A DNA stretch of 5,784 bases from Candidatus Njordarchaeum guaymasense (GCA_030587605.1 JAUQYT010000124.1:1-5784), one strand, 5' to 3'. Positions 1 to 5,562 are shown, counted from the stretch's first letter. The notes: a model not told the origin generated them from the sequence alone. Numbers and translations are program-made.

Positions 1-606
1 GTCATCAAAGCTGAACATCGCTCCTTCAAGAGATCATCTCGTTCTGCGCCTGCTGAGTCTTGGTACAAGGAGAAACTGGGCGATTATCTGTGGAATTACG
101 CTGACTACGTGGTCAAGAAGGGTGGCCATCTATACGTTGTCGACGTGAAGAGCCAGGGTTATGTTCCACTTCTAGAAGGGGAAGATGGAGATCCTATCAC
201 GCCAGATACGATTTCCTTCTCTGAAATTGAGAGGCGAGAATACTCCGCCTCGAAAGTCCCTGTTCAGGTCCTGCTCATGCTTTACAATTCGGGTGGCAAG
301 GTAAGGAAGCTGCCGGCAGGTAGGATGGGGGTCAAGGGAATCGTGGAATATTCGGAGGAACTAGACGCAAGGTGCCTAGGCCCCCTCTATTACAAGATTG
401 TACCTTTCGCTGAGTTCAAGTTTCGAGATGAGATAGCTGGCGGGATTCTAGCTAACAAGTTTCAAGGGTGCAAGAAACTAGCCTCGCCACACGTATGTGC
501 TCTCTTGCAGAAGACGAGGGCCCACAACATCTTCGAAATCGGACCGGGCTATGTGAAGAGAGAGAAAGAGGGAAGAATAGTCGTCGAAGGTCTATCTCCC
601 TCTTAG
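1..606 (+). CDS. PD-(D/E)XK nuclease-like protein, C-terminal part (5' end outside window)
   Basis: The frame is open from base 1 to a TAG at 604-606, giving 201 residues; the start lies upstream, so the GTG at 109 is not needed as a start. Numbering from base 1, E19 lies in a helix-like stretch. D35 begins a strand (ADYVVKKGGHLYVVDVKS), and D48-V49-K50 ends a second hydrophobic strand. This E...D...D-x-K spacing is the classical PD-(D/E)XK nuclease core, with Ala in place of the Pro before D35. Downstream, Q89 to Y95 (QVLLMLY) lies on a helix and may correspond to the Q/Y element seen in RecB- and Cas4-like members, though the spacing is not exact. Family knowledge: these proteins are Mg-dependent nucleases in repair, restriction or recombination. 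The substrate cannot be told here. The last 100 residues show no domain I recognise. The CDS itself is near certain; the nuclease call is moderate and rests on motif reading alone. Confidence 0.75.
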   Translation, partial: VIKAEHRSFKRSSRSAPAESWYKEKLGDYLWNYADYVVKKGGHLYVVDVKSQGYVPLLEGEDGDPITPDTISFSEIERREYSASKVPVQVLLMLYNSGGKVRKLPAGRMGVKGIVEYSEELDARCLGPLYYKIVPFAEFKFRDEIAGGILANKFQGCKKLASPHVCALLQKTRAHNIFEIGPGYVKREKEGRIVVEGLSPS

Positions 607-623
607 CCTCCAGCACGCTCAGT

Positions 624-761
624 TCATCCTGAGCTCTCCCAATTCTCCTTGTCCAGCTCCTTACGTAATCGCTTTAATGCGTAGTTGATGGCATGGGTGT
701 AGCTTCCGAACAGAACCTCCTTAGTCTCCCTAGTCAGCCACGCGCGCGAGTCATCTTCCAA
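624..761 (-). CDS. possible small minus-strand protein or gene remnant
   Basis: A 45-codon frame runs from a TTG at 761 to a TGA at 624-626. The peptide looks protein-like: charged and amphipathic, with the segments AWLTRETKEVLFGSYTHAIN and YALKRLRKELDKENWES, as expected of two helices. The frame is closed upstream by TAG at 783-785. I see no ATG in frame and no purine-rich ribosome binding site ahead of the TTG. It may therefore be a truncated remnant rather than a working gene. It converges on the nuclease-like gene (17-base gap) and is divergent from the membrane protein gene at 813. A small DNA-binding antitoxin-like protein is one possibility, but no family is recognised. Confidence 0.3.
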   Translation of the reverse strand: MEDDSRAWLTRETKEVLFGSYTHAINYALKRLRKELDKENWESSG

Positions 762-799
762 TATTAGAAATAGTTGGATGCACTAAAAATATGAAATGT

Positions 800-804
800 A
801 GGAG
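800..804 (+). promoter_or_regulatory. ribosome binding site for the membrane/zinc-ribbon gene
   Basis: AGGAG sits 8 bases ahead of the ATG at 813. This is good spacing and supports that start. An A/T-rich stretch (about 760-792) lies just upstream. The CTAAAAATAT at 783-792 is the nearest TATA-like element but is too close for a leadered transcript. The AATATTA at 760-766 fits better. Confidence 0.6.
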
Positions 805-812
805 ATAGGGAA

Positions 813-1553
813 ATGGGGAAAGAAAATGAACTATCCAAGCGCGAAAGGATCTTGCTGGTTGAGTACCAGATAACTTCGGAAGCTTGGAGACATGAAACTG
901 AGGTTTATTGGTCTAGGTACAATGTAATGTTTGCGATACACGCAGCCATACTTGCTCTGATAGGTTACGCTATCGTTAGTCGAGAAGAGATTAATGTTGA
1001 GTTAATGTCACGCCTTGAAGATCCTATTCTCGTTCTAAGCCTTGCGGGAACAATATTTTCGCTAGTTTGGTTTTTCTCGTTAGCTCGTAGCCAGGCATGG
1101 CATACATACTGGGTTAACCGCCTTAAGAAGATAGAAGATGAATTGCAGTATCCAAATACTCTTCGAGGAATGGGAGACTATTTTGAAGCTATGACTCGCT
1201 GGAGATTCTATAGAAGGGTGGGGGTTTACAAGGCATCATATGCGATTCCGCTCTGTTTTCTGGCAGGGTACATAAGTATGAACTGGATGCTATTCGGATT
1301 TGGATGCAAAGAACTCCTACTTCTGACAACTCAGATTATCATTATCGTATGTTTCGTAGTTTGGGGACTACTTGCCAAGTGTCACAAGACACCAACCAAA
1401 TCGCTGTGTCCCTCGTGTGGCAAAGAGATTGCGATTGACTTTTCAGTATGTCCATACTGCAGCCACGTGCTAAAGCTTAGTTGTCCTTCATGCCACAAAG
1501 AAGTGAAGCCCGATTTCACTCTGTGTCCCTACTGTAGCACGAGATTGAGATAA
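813..1553 (+). CDS. four-helix membrane protein with C-terminal double zinc ribbon
   Basis: This is an intact 246-residue protein whose ATG start is supported by AGGAG at 800-804. Four hydrophobic segments are visible at about residues 36-55, 71-90, 141-163 and 169-188. The loop at 92-140 is rich in Lys/Arg, so by the positive-inside rule both termini should be cytoplasmic. After the last helix come two zinc ribbons: C199-x2-C202...C213-x2-C216 and C224-x2-C227...C238-x2-C241, the double zinc ribbon (DZR) arrangement. The N-terminal pattern resembles the RipA/SLATT kind of small membrane module as I remember it: a Glu/Trp-rich helix (EYQITSEAWRHETEVYW), a helix pair, then a W-rich second helix running into QAWHTYWVNRLKKIE. 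This assignment is tentative. SLATT-type proteins have been proposed as pore-forming effectors in conflict systems, and DZR tails usually mediate protein or nucleic-acid contacts. The gene stands alone, with over 200 bases upstream and a 900-base gap downstream. The CDS is near certain and its function unknown. Confidence 0.85.
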   Translation: MGKENELSKRERILLVEYQITSEAWRHETEVYWSRYNVMFAIHAAILALIGYAIVSREEINVELMSRLEDPILVLSLAGTIFSLVWFFSLARSQAWHTYWVNRLKKIEDELQYPNTLRGMGDYFEAMTRWRFYRRVGVYKASYAIPLCFLAGYISMNWMLFGFGCKELLLLTTQIIIIVCFVVWGLLAKCHKTPTKSLCPSCGKEIAIDFSVCPYCSHVLKLSCPSCHKEVKPDFTLCPYCSTRLR

Positions 1554-1566
1554 GTGTAACCACACT
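1553..1566. terminator. small hairpin overlapping the stop codon
   Basis: AGTGT (1553-1557) and ACACT (1562-1566) form a 5-bp stem with a 4-base AACC loop, starting on the last base of the TAA stop of the membrane-protein gene. There is no following T run, so it may only protect the 3' end or be chance. Confidence 0.2.
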
Positions 1567-2099
1567 ACGCCAAAGGTGAAAGCACACAAAACGGAAAATC
1601 TCGAGAAGTCACTATGCTTCAAAGACCACCTTCAAAGAACCCGCGTGTACTTGAAACAAGGAACATGTGAAAGCTGGGCAGTATTGCCTCAAACGAACCC
1701 GACTGGAGATAGCTAGACAGCAGACGACGACAAAAACTTTAGCGCTGGTCTCTAAGCCTAGTGGGGTTGGGGTGTGAGTAGAGCGGTATCGGTGGGTTAG
1801 CCTTCTAGCAGTTAAACGCGTCAGAAAGCTTCCGTGCGGTGTGAGGCTGCGCTACCATCTGTTAGAACAGGGTGTTCACGGCTCATCTATGATATTATCT
1901 CTATCCCTAGCTGGAAGATGCACGGTGAGAACGCTGGAGCTTCATGGAGGCTTTCAGCCAACTTAACGGCGTATCCGACCCGCCCGCCATCGGTTTAAAC
2001 AGGAAGCCGAACGCCTTCCTGACTGATGCCGCATCTCCCACAGCAACATCCACCGTCTATAACCGCTTCCACTACACGTTTTCACCGCTAAATTTTTTG

Positions 2100-2260
2100 A
2101 GGTTGGATGGAGAAAGAGGTGTTTAGGAGTTGTGGGTTTTTGGTGTTGAGTGGGTGTTTTCGGTGTTTGGTGTGGGGGTTGGTGGTTGTTGGTGCTAGTT
2201 GCTTTGGTTGGCTTTTGCTGTGCGAGAGTGATGTTTCGTACCGTTCTGCGTCTCTGTCTT
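2100..2260. other. G/T-skewed low-complexity tract
   Basis: The + strand is almost entirely G and T here (for example GGTGTGGGGGTTGGTGGTTG near 2168), so the - strand is C/A-rich. Forward frames over it give spurious hydrophobic Val/Leu/Gly/Cys peptides. One minus frame stays open across it, encoding a Thr/Pro/Gln/Asn/His-rich string with no usable start codon. The - strand reading could be the relic of a Pro/Thr-rich linker, or the skew may reflect an untranslated structured region. No gene is called. Confidence 0.5.
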
Positions 2261-2452
2261 CTACTTCGCTTTCTCCAGCGTGGTTTCCGTCTGTTTTGTG
2301 TCGGTTTCGTGAGCTTCCAAGATTTTGAGGATCTCAGATGGCTTGCTTAGGCTTGCGTGCTTGTATCATGAGGCGGAGTACTTGTTGAGTGTTTCACGGC
2401 TATGAAGCGACGGCTTCTCTCCGTCTTCCAACGGGAATTGTATAGGTCCATG
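2261..2452 (-). pseudogene. broken coding fragment, family unknown
   Basis: One minus frame reads as ordinary protein across 64 codons but is interrupted by an in-frame TGA at 2366-2368. Before it come 28 residues (including QFPLEDGEKPSLHSRETLNK). After it come 34 residues (including LSKPSEILKILEAHETDTKQ) to a TAG at 2261-2263. Another TGA at 2453-2455 closes it upstream, and there is no ATG start. The amphipathic helix-like second half and balanced amino-acid use look like former coding sequence, unlike the G/T tract next to it. Recoding of TGA as selenocysteine is not supported by any visible context. It may be the tail of a lost gene. Chance is the main alternative. Confidence 0.3.
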
Positions 2453-2489
2453 TCAGAAAAACGTAATTCAGACGAAGTGATTTAGCATC

Positions 2490-3002
2490 TTGCCATATGG
2501 TAGCCCAGAGGGGCTCAGGGGACCTCCAGTGTCGACATGCAAGTTGCCGGAAGCCTTTCAGCGTGAAAGCTTGGATGTTCAAATTCTACGTTGCTTAGAG
2601 TGGTTGGGCTCCCCTAACATCAGCCAGATAGCGAACATGCTTGGTGTAGAAAGAAACCGCGTCAAATCTCGCTTACGCCTGCTTAAGGCGGAGGGCTATG
2701 TGAAGGATCGCTGGAATCTTGTAAGGATGCCGTTCGGCAATTTGATTCGATGTCATGAATGGCAGCTTAGAAGGAAGGGGAAGCATCTTCTTCGCGGAGG
2801 TGGACCTCTGCTCCAAATTTTCAAATGTGATGGTTCGCTGCCTGCGTGGAATCCTAAGGTTCAACCCACAGGCGGCCAGCCGGCCGCATGGCTTCCGCCG
2901 AGAGGGGACCAAGCTAGCGAGGTAAACTGGCAACGCGCGGAGAAAGCAGCTGGCATCCTACATGCATTCAGCATAGCTCAAAGGTCATCGAGGCCGCTTT
3001 GA
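2490..3002 (+). CDS. winged helix-turn-helix DNA-binding protein with uncertain ends
   Basis: The frame gives up to 170 residues. Residues 28-101 form a convincing winged helix: helix 1 LDVQILRCLEWLG, then SPNISQIANMLGVERNRVKS as the helix-turn-helix (recognition helix about 54-65). Next comes RLRLLKAEGYVKD leading into the wing, and a closing basic strand WQLRRKGKHLL. This is the layout of MarR/ArsR/Lrp-like regulators and of archaeal single-domain wHTH proteins. The start is unsure: TTG at 2490, 2544 and 2571 are all possible, none with a strong ribosome binding site, and the first 20 residues look non-conserved in character. The final 65 residues (from about 2805) are Pro/Gly/Trp-rich, run over a GC-rich hairpin and do not look like a domain. 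The gene may thus be truncated or frameshifted after the wing. It likely acts as a transcription regulator; the target is unknown, and the neighbour at 3129 is a candidate only by position. Confidence 0.55.
   Translation: MPYGSPEGLRGPPVSTCKLPEAFQRESLDVQILRCLEWLGSPNISQIANMLGVERNRVKSRLRLLKAEGYVKDRWNLVRMPFGNLIRCHEWQLRRKGKHLLRGGGPLLQIFKCDGSLPAWNPKVQPTGGQPAAWLPPRGDQASEVNWQRAEKAAGILHAFSIAQRSSRPL
2872..2887. repeat. GC-rich perfect hairpin
   Basis: GCGGCC (2872-2877) and GGCCGC (2882-2887) form a perfect 6-bp GC-only stem around the loop AGCC. It falls inside the non-domain tail of the winged-helix frame, which adds to doubt that the tail is translated as a functional part. No T run follows. Confidence 0.4.
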
Positions 3003-3128
3003 ACAAAAGTCAAGGCCCTTTATCTGCAAGGCACAAGAGTACGTCTTTTGAGCCTCTACGCAATCCACTTCCAAGAATGCCTCAAAGCCAGCTAGCTATG
3101 AGGAACGTTTAGTAGATTCTAGGCTGGA
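3003..3128. other. intergenic region ahead of the TPR/HEPN gene
   Basis: These 126 bases contain no strong signal. A TTTAGTAG near 3109-3116 and GTTTATAC at 3131-3138 are the only TATA-like strings. The first would place transcription start about 20 bases ahead of the TTG at 3156, and the second close to that TTG. Both are guesses. Confidence 0.2.
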
Positions 3129-4352
3129 ATGTTTATACGAAAAGAGGAATTTACATTGACAAACACTCGACATCATCCTATTTGCAGTCCAGTTAAAGTG
3201 ACATGGCGCCCGGATGATCATGTCGGCACGATTACGCATAAGGGAGAGTCTCTCTCAAAGGTCATCAGAAAAAGAGGCCAAAGAGTGGAGATAGGACTCC
3301 ATTATCTCAAATTCCCCTACAAACTATGCCAGACAATTAATGATCTTCTCTATTCAATTGCTTCACTACCTCGGACTGAGAAACGTAAGAAGATGAACTT
3401 GGCTATCCAGATTTTCAAGCATTTCGAGAAGGTACCTGAATCGTTCGACCTTAAAAAGATGGAAATGTTCTGGAGAGGAATTATAATCATGGTATGGCGG
3501 TGGGAGGATTCTCATGAAGAAATATATAAGGGCATTCCATACTACCTTTTGGCTAGAACGTATCTCGGGTTCGGCGATATCCCGTCTGCCTACATGTGCT
3601 TTTTCACTGCTTTGGAGGAAGACAAAAAGAACTGCTCGTATATTCAAGAGAACTTCAGAGACAGACCAGCCTATCTGACAACATCGCTAGTGGACGACGA
3701 CGGTAATCCTCTTTACCGGTCGGTGGTTTTGTCATTAAGGTCAGAATTGCAGGGCTTCATCAATTCCTACAATAAAAGGACGAGTAGCGACTTCACTATA
3801 CAGGATTTGGACAAGAAGTTTCTACAAGCCGACCCATTGGAAGATGCTAAAAGGTTCTTTGTCGCGAATTTCCATGAAATATCCCATCTTCGTTGGTTGA
3901 ACTTCAGTCGAATGATGAAGAACGATTACTCGAAACTAAAGACAGCCGACACACTCTTCAACATCGCCCTGATAATAGATCAAGTACTCGAATATCGCTT
4001 CTTGAAAAATCGTGGCAAAATGGATAAGAATATGGCGAATGCGATATACCATCTCGCTCTACACCTTGGTTGGACAACCACGAAGAACAGTCCAGATGTC
4101 AGCACATTTCTTAAGAAAATAGAGCCAAACCTGAACAGAGGGTCTCCGGACACGATTATTCCTACCTTACTGGATGGGACCGCTACGTACGATGGTGACC
4201 CTCTGAATGCCCGAATGCGTGCGATATTCGCAGCCTATCATCTTAGAAATTATGGAGGCCATAACATAAGAGGCAGTGACATATTGATCAATCGCTACGG
4301 AGAGATTCTTGATGCAGTAATGGATGCATTCTTCGTTTCTATCCAAGCATAA
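3129..4352 (+). CDS. TPR-like/HEPN-domain protein, putative ribonuclease
   Basis: This is an intact protein of 407 residues from ATG 3129, or 398 from TTG 3156. The TTG has a better ribosome binding site (GAGGA, 7 bases ahead) than the ATG. Residues 136-165 (PYYLLARTYLGFGDIPSAY followed by FFTALEED) match a tetratricopeptide-like helix pair, and the surrounding 85-260 is mostly helical. The C-terminal part (about 268-405) fits a HEPN fold. It has a hydrophobic first helix TADTLFNIALIIDQVLEYRF and a last helical pair carrying AYHLRNYGGHNI, in which R373-N374-x3-H378 is the R-x4-6-H motif of HEPN ribonucleases. Family knowledge: HEPN dimers cleave RNA using this Arg and His, and occur in toxin-antitoxin, abortive-infection and CRISPR effectors; some members are only scaffolds. 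The N-terminal 80 residues are not recognised. No signal peptide or membrane helix is seen, so it is probably cytoplasmic. No adjacent nucleotidyltransferase (MNT) antitoxin is present. The CDS is near certain and the HEPN call fairly firm by motif. Confidence 0.8.
   Translation: MFIRKEEFTLTNTRHHPICSPVKVTWRPDDHVGTITHKGESLSKVIRKRGQRVEIGLHYLKFPYKLCQTINDLLYSIASLPRTEKRKKMNLAIQIFKHFEKVPESFDLKKMEMFWRGIIIMVWRWEDSHEEIYKGIPYYLLARTYLGFGDIPSAYMCFFTALEEDKKNCSYIQENFRDRPAYLTTSLVDDDGNPLYRSVVLSLRSELQGFINSYNKRTSSDFTIQDLDKKFLQADPLEDAKRFFVANFHEISHLRWLNFSRMMKNDYSKLKTADTLFNIALIIDQVLEYRFLKNRGKMDKNMANAIYHLALHLGWTTTKNSPDVSTFLKKIEPNLNRGSPDTIIPTLLDGTATYDGDPLNARMRAIFAAYHLRNYGGHNIRGSDILINRYGEILDAVMDAFFVSIQA
3144..3148 (+). 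promoter_or_regulatory. candidate ribosome binding site favouring a TTG start at 3156
   Basis: GAGGA lies 7 bases ahead of TTG 3156 in the same frame, whereas ATG 3129 has only a weak GGCTGG-type sequence ahead of it. If this site is used, the protein loses its first nine residues, none of which belong to a recognised domain. Confidence 0.35.
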
Positions 4353-4399
4353 TAGATGCAAGTATGTTGGGTATCTCTTCAAAGTTGCAATGGAAACCT

Positions 4400-4417
4400 G
4401 ATTCATTTTTCAGAATC
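4400..4417. terminator. possible shared terminator between convergent genes
   Basis: GATTC (4400-4404) and GAATC (4413-4417) form a 5-bp stem whose loop carries T5 (4406-4410). It lies in the 73-base gap between two converging genes, where termination is expected. A T tract in this place suits archaeal termination of the + strand gene. The stem is short, so support is weak. Confidence 0.25.
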
Positions 4418-4425
4418 CCAGAAAT

Positions 4426-5301
4426 TCATGACCGATGGCTCGGCTCCCGGAGATTGAGGAAGTGTTCCAACATCTGTTTGAACTTGGAGTCTAAGAGGTC
4501 GTTTAGATAGACATCGCTCAAGGTACTGATGACCATGTCATCTTTGAAAGTGGAAAACAAGAATGATTCCGTAGTATCCTTCCGGTGACGGACGACCGCG
4601 GGAGTCCTTGCATTGTGAACAAAGTCATTCCGCATCTTGCCAATAACATGGCCTATGAAGTCTCTTAGTTGTTTATCAAGGATTTCGGGGTCCCTCCTTA
4701 TCCTACAAGACTTCAGGTATAGGTCTCCGTAACATCGATGCTTGTCGAAATAGCACTCATTGGGATCAAAACAGCTATACTGGAATGTTATGTCCAACAC
4801 CTTTGAATTCACGGTACTGTCTCTAGAAGCGATAGCCATGTTGGGAGGATGTCTCTCCTTGACGTTTTTCTTGGGAAATTGAATCTTGGTTATGAAATTG
4901 ATCTTCTCATTCTGGTCAAGTCCTTCGACAAAGAACTCTTGAACAGTCCTGCTTGCACCATGCTGCTTATGGTAATCATTTATCAACTTCTCGAGAAGTC
5001 TGAGCTTAGTTTTTCTATTGGCTTCGGAAGAGAACCGGTCAAGTTTGCTGACAACCAAATACCAATTCCGTTTTTGTGTGATCCAAGTCTCGAAAGGTTT
5101 GTATTCCCTGCCCCAAAGCTTCTCAATGATCGAGAACAACATTATCAGTTTGGCGAAACAAGCCGGATATCCATTCATTTGCTTGAAGGCATGATAATAA
5201 TCAAGGACATGTAGTATTGTACGGATTTCGTCTACGTTATTGAATCTCTGGAAATACTCGTCTATTTCGGCCTCCGAATCGAATGGTGGTATAAACTCCA
5301 T
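4426..5301 (-). CDS. HEPN-like protein with a four-cysteine cluster
   Basis: This is an intact 291-residue protein. ATG at 5301 is the only standard start in frame before an upstream TAA, although no strong ribosome binding site precedes it; a GAGGT lies too far upstream. Residues 46-75 form a hydrophobic helix with an acidic end (FAKLIMLFSIIEKLWGREYK), typical of the first HEPN helix. Residues 206-230 (ILDKQLRDFIGHVIGKMRND, then FVHN) carry R224-N225-x3-H229, the HEPN R-x4-6-H catalytic pattern. Between these helices lies an insert with C177, C183, C190 and C199 (plus H188), spaced C-x5-C-x6-C-x8-C, which could bind a metal. Family knowledge: such Arg/His pairs cut RNA in HEPN toxins and effectors. 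Whether this one is active is inferred. There is no membrane segment. It converges with the other HEPN gene across 73 bases. The two share the motif but not an evident overall architecture, so a recent duplication is unlikely. Confidence 0.8.
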   Translation of the reverse strand: MEFIPPFDSEAEIDEYFQRFNNVDEIRTILHVLDYYHAFKQMNGYPACFAKLIMLFSIIEKLWGREYKPFETWITQKRNWYLVVSKLDRFSSEANRKTKLRLLEKLINDYHKQHGASRTVQEFFVEGLDQNEKINFITKIQFPKKNVKERHPPNMAIASRDSTVNSKVLDITFQYSCFDPNECYFDKHRCYGDLYLKSCRIRRDPEILDKQLRDFIGHVIGKMRNDFVHNARTPAVVRHRKDTTESFLFSTFKDDMVISTLSDVYLNDLLDSKFKQMLEHFLNLREPSHRS

Positions 5302-5562
5302 GCTGTGTCTATGCGCAACCTCAGAGACCTTAACCGAGTCTAATCTTGTTTTTACAATCAGTTAAATCACTCCCTATGTGTGGGTACGCAGTTGTCGAAG
5401 AAAAACTCTTCTTGGCGGAAGCTGATGCACACCCTGTACAGGGAAGAGTTTTAGAACTTTAGACCTAGCCTAGGATATGTTGGCTTTCCCGAGTTCACAA
5501 AATTCGCTTAGGTAGAGGTGAGTCCCGGCGGCCGCACCACCAAGCTGAATATTTCCGGATTC
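5302..5562. other. intergenic region between two minus-strand genes
   Basis: This region holds the promoter side of the HEPN-like gene (A/T-rich stretch at about 5335-5370, no clear TATA box) and the 3' side of the flavoprotein gene. The main structure is the stem-loop at 5402-5452. A + strand 28-codon frame (5376-5462) runs through it without a ribosome binding site and is not called. A GCGGCCGC palindrome lies at 5528-5535. Confidence 0.4.
5402..5452 (-). terminator. 10-bp stem-loop enclosing a 12-bp palindrome; possible flavoprotein terminator or regulatory site
   Basis: AAAACTCTTC (5402-5411) pairs perfectly with GAAGAGTTTT (5443-5452), enclosing 31 bases. The perfect palindrome CCCTGTACAGGG (5432-5443) abuts and shares one base with the right arm. 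Read on the minus strand, the second arm runs into TTTTTCTTC, which resembles a terminator 111 bases after the flavoprotein stop codon. The nested palindrome is not explained by termination and could be an operator for the HEPN-like gene, whose start is about 130 bases further along, or part of a structured RNA. Confidence 0.4.

Larger units (their letters stand above)
1554..2489. other. long gap without an intact gene, probably decayed sequence
   Basis: No convincing intact reading frame is seen across about 936 bases. The short frames present have no ribosome binding site and are interrupted. Contents noted are: a protein-like but short + frame at 1576-1716; a compositionally odd G/T-rich tract at about 2100-2260; a broken minus-strand coding fragment at 2261-2452; and a GAAGC-GACG-GCTTC hairpin at about 2404-2417. 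No tRNA, CRISPR repeat, transposase motif or clear inverted repeat pair bounding an insertion element was found. A similar short string (GTG-TT(T)CACGGCT) occurs near 1872 and near 2389, which is too little to define a repeat. Decayed genes are the simplest reading. Confidence 0.5.

Noticed and set aside
1599..1610. The 12-mer TCTCGAGAAGTC also occurs at 4989-5000
   Set aside because: One shared 12-mer is about the chance expectation in a window of this size, and one copy is inside a coding gene.
1576..1716. A + strand 46-codon frame with GTG start and protein-like composition (includes KSLCFKDHLQRTRVYLKQG)
   Set aside because: No ribosome binding site, no recognised family, and short enough to arise by chance; kept only as a weak candidate.
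1740..1900. tRNA-like or guide-RNA-like strings such as GAGTAGAGCGGTATCGG
   Set aside because: No acceptor stem, T-loop consensus or C/D box pairs could be assembled on either strand.
1944..2126. A + strand 60-residue frame after ATG 1944
   Set aside because: No ribosome binding site, no domain, and it ends in the skewed tract; I considered a transposase tail but could find no zinc-ribbon or catalytic motif.
2107..2350. Two overlapping hydrophobic + strand frames resembling signal or membrane peptides
   Set aside because: Their Val/Leu/Gly/Cys content follows directly from the G/T-rich composition, and two frames give the same kind of peptide.
2366..2368. In-frame TGA as a selenocysteine codon
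   Set aside because: No redox motif around it, no adjacent intact gene, and further stops bound the frame.
2400..2582. A 60-residue minus frame across the start of the winged-helix gene
   Set aside because: It lies antisense to the winged-helix gene's upstream part, with no start signal or domain.
4849..5214. A 121-residue + strand frame
   Set aside because: It is fully antisense to the 291-residue HEPN-like gene, whose motif and composition are far stronger.
5376..5462. A 28-codon + frame starting MCGYAVVEEK
   Set aside because: No ribosome binding site, and its sequence is constrained by the stem-loop at 5402-5452; chance is likely.
5528..5535. GCGGCCGC (NotI-type) palindrome as a cloning-vector junction
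   Set aside because: Flanking sequence reads continuously into the flavoprotein gene and no vector sequence is recognisable.
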